DNA of 64,000 nucleotides from Calycina herbarum. Lineage: Eukaryota; Ascomycota; Leotiomycetes; Helotiales; Pezizellaceae. The translations under genes and the position numbers were made by a program. Below, in pieces: positions 13,986 through 24,307 of this stretch (positions are counted from its first letter, which is position 1; the number at the start of each line of letters is the position of its first letter). The notes beneath the pieces are model-generated. The model did no database searches. It had not been told where the DNA came from and saw only the letters and a list, made by a program, of their open reading frames with translations. Location: assembly GCA_001414485.1 (NCBI GenBank), contig LLEY01000042.1, forward strand, positions 62,001 through 126,000, written 5' to 3'.

Positions 13986-14375
13986 TATAATATTTAGGAA
14001 ATAGAAGGTAGTATAGAAGGGAATTAGTAATATAAGAGGTATTTAGATATTCTAGAATCTTACTATTAAATAATTATTAGAAGTTATATATTAGATTCTA
14101 TTAGATCTCTTAAGAGATTTAGAGGGATCTAGAGATCTAAGCTTATAAAGGGATCCAGATAGTATAAAGAGTCTTATATAAGACTAGCACGTCTGCTATT
14201 AGATAGAAGCTTCGTACTTAACTTTAGTTATTAATCTTATTATATTCTTTAATATCTTTAATATAAGTAACGAGTTTACTTCTAAGTAAACAACCTAGTA
14301 TATCTATACTTCTTATCTGTATAATAACCTTCGAGACTTAGTTATCTTTGTTTAGTTCGTTTGAGTTTCGTTATA
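13986..14375 (+). repeat. 3' LTR of gypsy copy A2
   Basis: Matches the shared LTR at 1905-2292 and ends in GTTTCGTTATA (originally GTTACA). The next bases (AGAGG) may be the element's target duplication, but the left partner lies outside the window. Left boundary approximate. Confidence 0.6.
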
Positions 14376-14986
14376 AGAGGCTACTATTATTATAAAAGAA
14401 ATAAATTACTAGATTTCTAATATATCTAGAAAATATATAAAGCTTTAAAGAATAGATAGATTATCTATTAGAGGTAATAAATAGTAATAGTATTGTTTTA
14501 TATAGAAATTTAATAGATTTATTTATTATCTTTATTTTAGTAAGGCTGGAGTGTACGAATAGAGCAAGAGCACGGACTGTTGTAAGCTATAACCGAAGAT
14601 CAGAATAGTACGCGCTGATCTCCTCTTCAGATTACGAACAACGTGTTTGCTGCGAGTAGCAATATAAGGTTAAAACCCTTAAGGTATGAAAAGTGAAAGA
14701 ACAAAAATAAGAGTGATCCGTGGTAAACAATTCATCTTGAAATGATCGAGTAGTTCGATTGAGAAGATTTTTTGGGAAGTTGGGGCGTTGGGCGGAGATG
14801 ATCCCCCGGTGGTTGTAGCTTAGGAAGGATTCAGCCTTAAAAGCCTCGCGGATCGGAATCCTGAAATTCAACCACTCCCGCAATCTCCTCACAAAAAATG
14901 AGACCAGCCTCGACTTTCTCCCCACCACCTCGCGCAATCCTGCGTATCAACACAGACGTCTGCGCCGCAGTAGAGTAACTCTCAAT
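14376..14986. other. Boundary of the RIP block and 5' flank of PML1; no gene seen
   Basis: AT-rich, ORF-free sequence continues to about 14530, then composition changes abruptly to normal genic DNA. Bases 14372-14382 (TATAAGAGGCT) equal the first 11 bases of the element B LTR and then diverge, so this could be the edge of another related LTR, but that is not proven. The last 350 bases are the probable promoter and leader of the next gene. Confidence 0.5.
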
Positions 14987-15958
14987 ATGGAAGCATCCAG
15001 GACTGGAGATGAAAGGGAGCGACGTCGACAGCACCGTTCGCACTCGTCCTCGTACGACTCGGAAGAGGACCACCGTCGACAGCGAAGACGCAGAAAGGAA
15101 CGCGAAATTGCAGAACGAGACAGTGATCGCGGTGATCGAAGTAGACGCGACGACCAACATAGAGATCGCGACAGCAATGGCAGAAGAGATGGGGATAGAG
15201 ATAGGAAACGTCGCAATTCGCGGAGCCCAGCCCCAGACTCCTCTCGAAGGAGGACGGATGATAGAGAGTCGAAACATCGGCGCACACGAGATCGTTCATC
15301 ATCGCACAGAGATGGAAGAGAAAAGGACACCAGAGGGTCAATGGCGGGTTCTGCGACACAATTGAGCCGGAAGAATAAGGGCCCACTACCATCACAAGTT
15401 TCCTCCTTCCAACAAAACCTCGACCCTTCTACGGCACTGGTACCAGCCGGCGATGGAGAGGCGCCTGAAAAGCAAAAGCCTAATTTCGCCCCAACAGGTC
15501 TTTTAGCAGCAGCATCAAACTCGATTGCGCAAACCGATGGCACGTCAGTCGTTCTCAAGTATCACGAACCAGCTGAGGCACGCAAGCCATCCGCGAAAGA
15601 CGAATGGAAGCTGTTTGTGTTCAAAGGCGCAGATATCCTGGAGACTATTGATCTTAGCAGAAGAAGCTGCTGGTTAGTCGGTCGAGAAATGACGGTGGTG
15701 GATATGGCAGCAGAACACCCAAGTATCAGCAAGCAGCATGCTGTCATACAGTTCCGATTCATTGAAAAGACGAACGAGTACGGGGATAGGTTGGGCAAGG
15801 TCAGGCCATATCTTATCGATCTTGAATCAGCAAACGGTACTTCGTTGAACAAAGAGGAAATCCCTCCTAGTCGATACCTAGAGTTGAGGGACAAGGACAT
15901 GATTCAGTTTGGGCACAGCACTAGGGAGTATGTCTTGATGCTATCTCCCAAAATCTAA
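14987..15958 (+). CDS. pml1: FHA-domain pre-mRNA retention factor, PML1/SNIP1-like (RES complex)
   Basis: Intronless, 323 residues. Residues 1-120 are an Arg/Ser/Asp/Glu-rich, RS-like tail (RDRD, RRRR, RSR). Residues about 205-320 form a forkhead-associated domain: CWLVGRE (first strand and the GR motif), HPSISKQHAVIQF (the S-x-x-H phosphothreonine-binding loop), YLIDLESANGTSLN (the NG motif) and a final strand FGHSTREYVLML. This is the arrangement of yeast Pml1, human SNIP1 and plant DAWDLE; Pml1 belongs to the RES complex, which promotes splicing and retains unspliced pre-mRNA in the nucleus. The start is the first ATG in frame and gives the expected basic tail. It is convergent with the next gene, about 110 bp away. 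Function rests on the FHA domain plus RS tail, which is characteristic. Confidence 0.88.
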   Translation: MEASRTGDERERRRQHRSHSSSYDSEEDHRRQRRRRKEREIAERDSDRGDRSRRDDQHRDRDSNGRRDGDRDRKRRNSRSPAPDSSRRRTDDRESKHRRTRDRSSSHRDGREKDTRGSMAGSATQLSRKNKGPLPSQVSSFQQNLDPSTALVPAGDGEAPEKQKPNFAPTGLLAAASNSIAQTDGTSVVLKYHEPAEARKPSAKDEWKLFVFKGADILETIDLSRRSCWLVGREMTVVDMAAEHPSISKQHAVIQFRFIEKTNEYGDRLGKVRPYLIDLESANGTSLNKEEIPPSRYLELRDKDMIQFGHSTREYVLMLSPKI

Positions 15959-16067
15959 GTGGATCCACACTGCGGAAATAATCCCTTCTTTTGATTCAAT
16001 TTCAATGTTCACATCGCGTTTGGTTCGTTACACCCGAGGGCTTAGTCCTAAACTTTTCAAATCGCGA

Positions 16068-16523
16068 CTAGACACATTGGGGGAAGCGTCGCTCGTATTT
16101 GAATAGTTCGCCTTGGTTATACAGCCCTATGTCCTCAACGCTATCGTGGTCATCGGTACACTGCGAGGAAAACACAAGAACGTTTGATTCCGTTCGAAAG
16201 GGACACGATAGGGCTGCTGTCACTTCAATAAAAACAAGTACGCCAGAGCAACGCAATGTCTTATAGTCTATATTGCTACTCACCGAGTGACAGATGTCCC
16301 GGAATAGCGGAAGATTGTACCTAATGGAATGCACATTTTCGGAAGCAATACGCCCAGAGAAGGCAGCAGTTAATGGTTGAGGCTCAAGGAAACAGAGCCG
16401 CAGCACGTCAGCAGTAGTGGCGAGGAGAAGAGTTAATGCCTCTTTGGAATTGAGACGGGCACTGAAGGAATCACCAGAGCGCAGGCCAATGAAGTGAGGC
16501 TCATGCCTGTCCTCGAACTGCAT
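16068..16523 (-). CDS. Small conserved-looking hypothetical protein, two exons
   Basis: Exon 1 is 16523-16284 (80 codons); exon 2 is 16160-16068. The 123-nt intron starts GTGAGT and ends CTCGCAG; both boundaries are phase 0, giving a 110-residue protein. Unspliced, the frame also stays open to the same stop, so an unspliced 151-residue product is possible. The exon 1 product starts MQFEDRHEPHFIGLRSGDSF, then holds a helix-rich ALTLLLATTADVLRLCFLEP segment. No signal peptide or clear membrane helix. I do not recognise the family. Support: strong splice donor, convergent spacing to PML1, sensible codon use. It could be a spurious long ORF. Confidence 0.5.
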   Translation of the reverse strand: MQFEDRHEPHFIGLRSGDSFSARLNSKEALTLLLATTADVLRLCFLEPQPLTAAFSGRIASENVHSIRYNLPLFRDICHSVSSNIDYKTLRCSGVLVFIEVTAALSCPFRTESNVLVFSSQCTDDHDSVEDIGLYNQGELFKYERRFPQCV

Positions 16524-17784
16524 AAGGAATCAATTCTCAGTCTTTCTTTCTTCTCGTTTCGCCTCCCAATATAGCGATTTCCAAGTATATACCACAGGTT
16601 TCACCGAGGCCATAGGTCGTCATACCGAGTCCTGACCCCCGCACTTTGTCACGCTGTTGCCTTGCTTTCTTTGGTCTTACGGGGTCCTCACAGAGGCCCG
16701 TAGGTACCGTCTCACTGCCGCCGTAGTTGTCCTCGATACTCGCTCACATCTCAGATTTCCCTTCTGTGGTACGGACCGATCAGAAGCCCGGAGCTGCAGG
16801 TACCGTTAGAAATCTTACGCTCGCTCCACGATGACTGGTAGTCAGTGATCATGGCCCAAGTCCTGCTGGTTGTAGCTCGCTGTGACTTTTGGCAAAGTAC
16901 GAACGAGGTCACGACCATTTATTTCCCTTCATATCTTATCACCACGGAGTAGAAATTTCCACCCAAGGCTGCTGGTCCGTGCACCTTTACGCCAAAGTTC
17001 ACACCAAAAATCAAGTCTCGTTACCCCTGAATAAAATGTAGAGTGCACAGACATTTAGTAGCCGATCCCGGTGATTTTTTCCGATTTCCTTAAACCTCCA
17101 GGCGATCCCCCTAACCTTAACCTTACAACTTCCGTACTGGTACAGTATATGTGCGCTAGATGCGCCACTCCGCGAATAAACCTTGCATTTCCCAGCTGGG
17201 ACCCTGAGCGAACCCTGCTTGCCGCCTCCACGTCAGGTTTGAGACAGCCCGGGGCTTCGCCTGAAGTTGGCCGGAAGAGGAGTTGACAGATCCCCTAAAG
17301 CCCCTAAACTCAAAGCTTCGGTTGTGGAGATATTTTGGTACTCGTACAGTAGGCAGCACACCTGACTGCCCCCAACAGCATCAAGACCACACATATCGGT
17401 CGTCATTGTCTCTCTTCTCTTGCCGGTTCATGTCTCGTCTCGAGTGCCGTGACTGCTTTCGTTCGCGTGGCGCAATCGAACTGTGAGGGTTCTCCGTGTG
17501 ACTAACGTTTGCGCGTGCCCCTCGACCGCGACTCGACTACCTAGAAGACTTGACCTCTTCATTCGTTTCGCAGACAAATCGCTTCAAGAAAGAGGCAAAC
17601 TCTCGGGCGCTTTCAAAGACTCAGTCTAACGGCCGCCTTGTAACAGACAGTACTTTTGTGTGTTACAAGATCATGGTCGGGGGCTGTTGGTCATATATAA
17701 ATCCCGTTTTCTCGAGTCCAAGTCCTCTGGGGAGAGCGCATCACACATCGCATTCGACACAGCTCTCGACAACACATCACAAGC
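16524..17784. other. 1.26-kb intergenic region upstream of the NLR gene
   Basis: No supportable gene. Several short ORFs overlap in different frames, none with a domain I recognise. The last 100 bases hold a TATA-like box and the leader of the NLR gene. Confidence 0.5.
17694..17700 (+). promoter_or_regulatory. TATA-like box of the NLR gene
   Basis: TATATAA lies about 85-90 bp upstream of the predicted initiator ATG at 17785, a plausible distance for a short 5' leader. Inferred from position and sequence only. Confidence 0.45.
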
Positions 17785-20700
17785 ATGGTAAGTTCTTGCC
17801 AACTCTTTGCATATTGGTTGGTTTGTCATATATCACCTCAGTGGGGTGACGAGAGACGGGAGCTTGGGACTCCGGACTTTTAAAAGTCTAAAATACCCCG
17901 CCTCTCCTTGGAGCATTTGAGGGGTTGAAGTCTCGAGAATCAAACTCTTACAGAGAAGCTTTGTTGTTCAAGACATGTTCTTGGTCGACCAACTTCACTC
18001 CAGACAGATGCACTCCTCCTCAAATCCCTTCTTCCTCGCCGCATGAAGTGTTGAACAGCTGGATATCCCCCAAAACATTTCGCAATGCTAACATTTGCAA
18101 TAGGGTACCGCCATCGACCCAGCAGAAATCAAGCGGGTGGAGCTCACCGAAGTATATTCACATCCTGAGGCGCAAGTCGACATCATCCTCGTCCACGGAC
18201 TAAATGGAGATCCTCGAAATACCTGGACCTCGAAAAAGAACAACACATTCTGGCCAACCGACCTACTGCCGGTCACACTGAGGGGGGTGAAGGCTAGAAT
18301 ATTGGTTTATGGATACAATGCGGATGTTTATGCTTTTGGAAAAGGCGGTCCTAGCTCGGACATGATATACCAACATGCGCAAACTCTTCTCGTCAATCTT
18401 GCCTTGGAAAGAGGTATGGAGGACGCCACAAATCATCCCATCATATGGATCGCACACAGTTTGGGTGGAATTCTCGTCAAAAGAGCTCTGAATCTCTCTC
18501 AGAGTTTGGAAAACCACAATGCTGATGATTGGAGATCTATCTACATCTCAACATATGGAATCATGTTCCTCGGCACACCACATACCGGTTCCGATTCTGC
18601 GAAATGGGGTCTGATGTTGCAACGAATGGTGAACGCATTGATTCCAAAGAAAGTTCTCCACTCGGAAAACCAGATGGTCAAGACACTTCAAACAAACAAC
18701 GAGATCCTCCAGGAAATCAACCTTAAATTCCTCGAAATTTACCCTAAATTCCAGATCTGTATGGCTCATGAAGGTTTAGAAACCGACCTCAAGGGTACAA
18801 AAACTTTCATTGTCGATCAGACTTCAGCAAGTCCAATGCTTCCTGGAGTCGCTTATTTTGGTATCGAAGCAACCCACTCTGGAATGTGCAAATTTGATAG
18901 CAAGAATTCTCCTGGTTACTCGAATGTTGCTGGTAGCGTCAAGAAATGGGTAGATGCTTCACCTCCAGTCATCGAGGCACGTCGTCAGAAAGAAAGAGAA
19001 GATAGGCTTCGGAGTAGGCAACAACAAGCCTCCGAATTGTTTCCACAGTATCGCGTAAGTGTCCTTACGGGCTTTTTCTGCAGAAATAATTGCTAACTCT
19101 CTTCCATAGCAACCTACGAACCAACCGTCTACGGGCGGAAATACACCCGGTACGTCACGCGAGAGTTTACCACCGGCGGCACAAGCTCAACGAACTCCTG
19201 GTTTCATTGAAGCTCCTTCTTCATTGAGACCGAGATTCGAATTTGAAGCTGCCGAGTATGAGGAGGCGGATGTTGAGATGGCTGGCAGTCGTTGAAATTG
19301 TTTATCAGAATATTCATTGATGGCGTTTGGGTGGTTTTTTTGCGCGGAAGATTGCTTTTACTTTCTTTACTTGGTGGCAATGGGCTGATTTGTTGTCTAT
19401 GTAGATCCGGGCTCAGTAGATAATTCAACGATTATCATCAAACCAAATTTCAATATTCCTCCACAGCCAATTGAGCAAGAGGTATCCGACCAACTTTTCA
19501 TAAAGCCATCCATCTTTCGACCTAATTCGATTTTCGTCGGTCGGCAGACGGAACTCGAAGAAATGCACAAAATGCTCTTCGACAAAAAGAGACGAGCAGA
19601 CGGCACTTCGGCGGTTCTAATTCAGTCACTGCCTGGTGGTGGCAAGACACACCTTGCCAGAGAATATGTGTTTCTGCACAGAGAAGACTACCCCGGTGGA
19701 ATTTTCTGGTTACGCGCCAAGAGCTTGGACGAACTCGCTCTCGGATACTGGGATATTGCAAAAAAGACCGTTTTCCAGGAAGCAGCAAACAAGGAAGATT
19801 TCTCCCGAGATGACCCACAGCAATTCATCAAGATGGTCAAGAAGTGGCTGAATCACCGCCAGGGCTGGTTGCTGGTCTTTGATGGTATTCATTTTGGTGA
19901 CATCGATGGGTTAACACAATTTATCCCTGATAATCAAAACACAAGCATCATATACACATCAACCGAAAAGGCAGTCAGCGGAGATCATCATTTCATGAAC
20001 CCGCAAGTTATTAGGCTCCCTGCTCTTTCCGCGAGAGAAGCACAGCGATTGTTACTTCTCGAGCTTGCCAAGAGAGAGCCATTTCAAAAGGATGATCTAA
20101 AATACTCGATGGAGCTGGTACAAGCGATGGGTTTCTTACCAATAGTCATCCATACCGTAGCTCAGAGGTTGAAAATGACAGACGAGCCGTTGTCGAAATT
20201 TGCTAGGTCTTATGCAGCGGAACCGCGACTGAGTGGTTTGGGTACTTATAAAGCTGTCGTTGAGCAGCTTGAAGATATGGGTGCTCGGGAGGCACTAAAT
20301 CTTATTCACATTCTTGCGTTTTTCAGTCAGCATATCCCCGTGGAAATGATCTCCCTCGGTAAGTTTATATATATTGTTTTTCTATTCTTTATATACTTTG
20401 ACTCACTCATTGATTTAGGTCTCCGAATACTCGACATCCCGGTCAAAGCATCGGATCCGGTTACTGGTCGCTCTCTCAACAACACTTTCCGGTTTTTGAA
20501 CATGTTTGCCCTCGTGGATCGCAATGAAACAAGAGAACATTCGATTCATTCATCCCAGAGCTCAAAAGAAAGCCGAAACATGCTTGCCGAAAATGTCGAC
20601 GTTATACGACTTCATGGTGTTGTTCAAGGGTTTTTTATCGACACTATGAACGGGGACGAATCTTTGCCTCATTGGCTCTGTCGAGCTGTAGGTGTATTTT

Positions 20701-23318
20701 GTTATTCATACGATAGCGCAAGCTCTCGAATTGCTAGCAAAACAAACGCCGGACTTGTTGAAGATTACAGATTGTACGAGATTCATGGGAATCGCCTGAA
20801 ACAACACATACTTAGGTATGAAAAGCGATATCACATGTTAGATGATGCACATCGCTATCTCGACACCTCACTTGGAAAGATCAAGATTGAAATCGAGCAG
20901 AGAACACCCGAATCGTCACAAACGATCGCGGGGGGTAGACCTGATGCTTTTCAGACTTCTATTTTCGACAGAACTAGCAGCTCCTCAGACACAGGACCGG
21001 AAACACCAAAACATGATCATAATGACCGTAATCTTAGGATAGGACCGCAGCCCCCTTGGCTAGATCAAGGTCACCTTGAATCGCCTTCAAGCTTGACACA
21101 CGACATAGAGTATCAACGTCATCATCAATCCTACGATACACGGCCCTACGAGATGATGCCAGATGGTCCAAAGAATTCACACCATAACCAATTGCTATTA
21201 CCTCAATCCGAGGAAGGTTATGAAAGTGACATGGAAGGATCACTTGCAATGACCTTGCAGCCATCCCAGCGAACTATACACCAGCAAGCAGAGTCACCCA
21301 TAAGCCCTGGGAGTGCTGGGTGGACAAAAGTTGAGCGTCGTCCAAGGAAGCCCGAGAGACTAGATCTTCATCAGCATCGAACAATCAAAAGGATGGAGAG
21401 TCAAAGATATCGAGACAGGGCAGGTTCATTTCGAGCAGTAAGCGCACTTGATCCACGGATTAGTCACGAGACAGCTCATGGGCATTTCCAGAGCAGCTCG
21501 TCACGAGCAGAGTCTCGTGGGAGGATTTCCGGTCAATCAAGTGCCGAAGTTGCACTGACTCAGATTTCCCAGACAAGCCCACCACCTGCTAGAGGTAGAG
21601 GCAAGATTCGAGACAGATCGTCGTCACAGAGACCAGAAACCCGCCGTGTGAGGAGTGGTATTGCATCATACGCTTCTGCAGTCATTGGCCCGACAAATGA
21701 TACTATCCCGGGATTTCAACAAATCCTACGACCGACAACGGGAGACACATCAACAGAGAGTGTTTATGGCTCTGCGGTAACTTCGTTGCAAAGATTTCCT
21801 GTGGATTTAGTTGAACCGTCCTCACCTCGCTCGCAGTATACACCCATGCCACCATATCCACCATCACCAGGAGTTGAACGTCAGGATCCGCTCGCACATT
21901 CTGATCCTAATCTGTTCAGTTTCCCTGACCATTTTGATATTCCAATGCGTGATGCCCAACCACGGCAGGATGAGAATGACAATTTTGCTCAAAACGCTGG
22001 ATATCGTCAAGATACTCTCAAGCCTGCTTACCCAACCAAAATTTACCCTCGGATGACAGGTCCTATTCCAGTGGAGACTCGTGCTCGATCAGCTTCTGGA
22101 CCTTTGAAGCGCGATCTTCCTCACGAATACTCGTCCTGGCACTCACAGGGTTATCCAGAACAGGTTCCATCGTCAATGTCTCTCTCATCTCCAAATATTC
22201 GACCTAGTGATTCTCCTTACTATCCTGGTAGGCCCGAGCTATCGTTTTCAAGCACGCCAGGTCGTTTTGATGGAGGTTATACTTCACAACCCATGTCTCG
22301 CGATCCATCAGGTCAGTCCACGCAATCGAATCGGTCAAGGTCTGGTGCAGATAGGGGACGAGGTCGTCGGAGACCAAGTGTGGCTGAGACGGAACCCATG
22401 CCGTCTCTTCCAACGTTCAGTCCTAAGATCCCTCCAACTAGTTATCGGGTTTACCAACAAAAGACTGATCCGGAATTGATACATATGAGAAAGGAATACG
22501 AGAGGTCTCCTGGACATCCAGTGAGGAAGAGTCCAAGACTTGGGTATGCTAGTCATGTGCCAGAAGAGAGCCAGGAAAGTCTAGAGCGGTGGGACGGAGG
22601 TGCTGAGAAGTAAGTTCTTCCATACCTCTCAATCTCCATATCAACCAACTCCCATCTCCACTTTATACAATCCCAAAACTAACATACCTCCAGCCTCCCC
22701 CCACCAAGACGAGCCTTCAACCCCAAAACTCCAGCTTTCACCCCCTCAATCTCCCAACCACCATCTCTCTTTTCTACAAGAGCACATTCAACCACAGCCG
22801 CCCTACCAAAACGCAACTCCCCAACCCAACACCAGGGACCCTACAGCGCACCCCAATCTAAAACTACTTCTGCGCACCACTCGCCCATCACGAATTCAAA
22901 TTACAACACCTCTACACGAACCTCACCCCATCCATTGCACCACTCGCAATTCGCGCCTCCCCCTCTACCACAGCAGAGAACGAGTCCGCCTCATCCGTTG
23001 GCGGCGCAGTATCAACCGCCTGTTTCGCCGCCTCGGATGGTGCCTACTGGGATTCCGAGAAGTTTTACTGCGTTGGAGGAACCGGATGGGATGGGTTCGG
23101 GGTCAGGGATGGAAAGGGGTGGTGGGGGGAGTGGCAGTGGAAGTGGGGGAATGCATGTTGGACATGGGAGGGTGATTGAGTTTGGGGATTTCCCGGAGAA
23201 GGTTGATATTGAAGGTGCCCGGGAACGGGTGGAGAGGACTTGGGTTGAGCGGAGGGAGAGTGGGTTGAGGGATGGGAAGGGGGTTGGACTGGGGATTAGG
23301 ACGCCGGAGAGGAGATGA
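17785..23318 (+). CDS. NLR-type protein: SesB/LipA alpha/beta hydrolase + NB-ARC + disordered tail
   Basis: Predicted exons: 17785-17787 (ATG alone), 18104-19054, 19110-19149, 19405-20358, 20419-22609, 22694-23318; 1587 residues, all phases consistent. Introns carry GTAAGT or GTACGT donors, and most have CTAAC-type branch sites. Residues about 20-300 are an alpha/beta hydrolase: HGLNGDPRNTW, nucleophile Ser120 in IAHSLGG, and His259 in ATHSGM. Residues about 395-700 are NB-ARC: FVGRQTELEEM, P-loop SLPGGGKTHL, Walker B LLVFDG, a sensor-like IIYTST, and GFLPIVIHTVAQRL (GLPL-like). A winged-helix-like segment with RLHGVVQGFF follows. Residues from about 815 on are Pro/Ser/Arg-rich and look disordered, with no TPR, WD or ankyrin repeats. 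The layout matches the fungal 'LipA and NB-ARC domain protein' class; related SesB-type NLRs act in non-self recognition and programmed cell death. Substrate and trigger are unknown. Least certain: the donor of exon 3 and the ATG-only exon. Confidence 0.8.
19110..19295 (+). CDS. Alternative terminal exon giving a hydrolase-only isoform
   Basis: If the intron starting GTACGT at 19150 is retained, exon 3 stays open for 62 codons and stops at 19293-19295, giving a 379-residue hydrolase without NB-ARC. The retained stretch looks coding: it continues in frame with an acidic end (FEFEAAEYEEADVEMAGSR). The NB-ARC exon has no in-frame ATG before 19563, and that lies after the FVGR motif, so NB-ARC must be joined from upstream by splicing. 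A weaker phase-1 donor (GTCGTT at 19287) would keep most of this segment in the long protein instead. Confidence 0.45.
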   Translation, partial: QPTNQPSTGGNTPGTSRESLPPAAQAQRTPGFIEAPSSLRPRFEFEAAEYEEADVEMAGSR

Positions 23319-24307
23319 GTGGGCGTCGTTGTGGGGATTGAGATGATGATTTGATTGAATGTGAGAGTGATGGAGAGGGTTAGAGGAAGAGAGGGTGCGA
23401 GGAGGATTGAAGGGATATTTGCTCTGTTTTGCTTACTTTGGCTTGAACTTACCTGAACTGGGACAAACGGGACAGAAATGGTGTACTTATAGAGAGTGGG
23501 GAACTGCATTTTTGCATTTGCATTAGCCTTTTTATCATTGGGATTTGGTTGCATCATTTTGCTGGGCAAAGGAAAAAATGAATGGATATTGGGGGAATAC
23601 CTACACCCTTTTGTATTTATAGAGCTTTTAGTGTCATTTTAGAGTTAATTATTGGGGTTGGGGGTAGGGAGTTGGGGTGGATTTATTTGTGGGGTTGTAA
23701 TGGAGGAAGAATTTTAGAGGTTGTTTTGCTTTTTTGGGATGTGTGTGTATACGTGCGTGTGCGTGTGCGTGTGCGTGTGCGTGTGAGTAGTTTGTCTTTA
23801 GGTTGGGAGATGGGCAAAAGTGAGGAATTCAAACTTTGCTCTAGGAATAAAATTACGTCTAATGCGACAAGGCTGGGAAGTGAGTATATTGAACCAACGA
23901 AGTGAAAGGTGTGCTGACGGTTGGTGGCGAGTCTTCGCGAAAATAAGCGACGATAAGTGGCGAACAAGTCTTGAACTAGTTTCCAACAATTTCCCTAAAA
24001 GCGCCCGAGCTAATGTCAAGACTCCCACATACAAGTTGTAATTTCCTCTCATTCGGAGTCCGAAAAAGTCTACAAAAGTTTCGTTCAAAGGAGTAGATTA
24101 TCCCAATTATAAAGGTGTTGATCTTAGTATGCTAGTTAGTTTCGGGCCCAAATGAAACCCTAAACCTCCTAACCGACTTATGACGAGATTTTTTTTAGGA
24201 AACATAATCTAGTGATGCAAGCGCAGGGCAAGTCCCTAACTCTATATTCATTGAGAACTTATCTCAACCACCACCCCATAAATTTCAATTCACAAAATAT
24301 CCCAAAG
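23319..24307. other. Intergenic region with a (GTGTGC)n microsatellite
   Basis: 3' flank of the NLR gene and 5' flank of the next gene. At about 23743-23787 lies a GTGTGC/GTGCGT microsatellite. An ORF reading through the microsatellite is not credible as a gene. Nothing else was recognised. Confidence 0.55.

Larger units (their letters stand above)
1905..14375 (+). mobile_element. RIP-degraded Ty3/gypsy chromovirus, copy A2, interrupted by element B
   Basis: After the shared LTR, gag-like sequence runs from about 2300 and holds a zinc-knuckle remnant near 2694-2735 (CYNYGLSNHK-like). Protease resembles VIIDLGVISNFIS near 4240-4270. Reverse transcriptase runs about 4830-5300 with the active-site strand YYLDNILIF near 5205-5230 (YLDD with the second D changed to N). 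RNase H (YNIYNKELITIILAL) is about 5620-6010. Integrase starts about 6290, is broken at 6889 by element B, and resumes at 12703 through the chromodomain (about 13020-13260) to the LTR ending at 14375. All frames are full of TAA/TAG made from CAA/CAG/TGG. It is non-autonomous and dead. Confidence 0.85.

Noticed and set aside
14372..14382. Possible start of another element B LTR (TATAAGAGGCT)
   Set aside because: Only 11 bases match before the sequences diverge; too short to call an LTR.
14632..15558. Antisense Ser/Arg-rich ORFs opposite PML1
   Set aside because: Produced by the RS-like repeats of the true gene on the opposite strand.
23582..23967. ORFs of 94-107 codons through the GTGTGC microsatellite
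   Set aside because: Open only because the repeat lacks stops (VRVRVRV or TRTRTR peptides).
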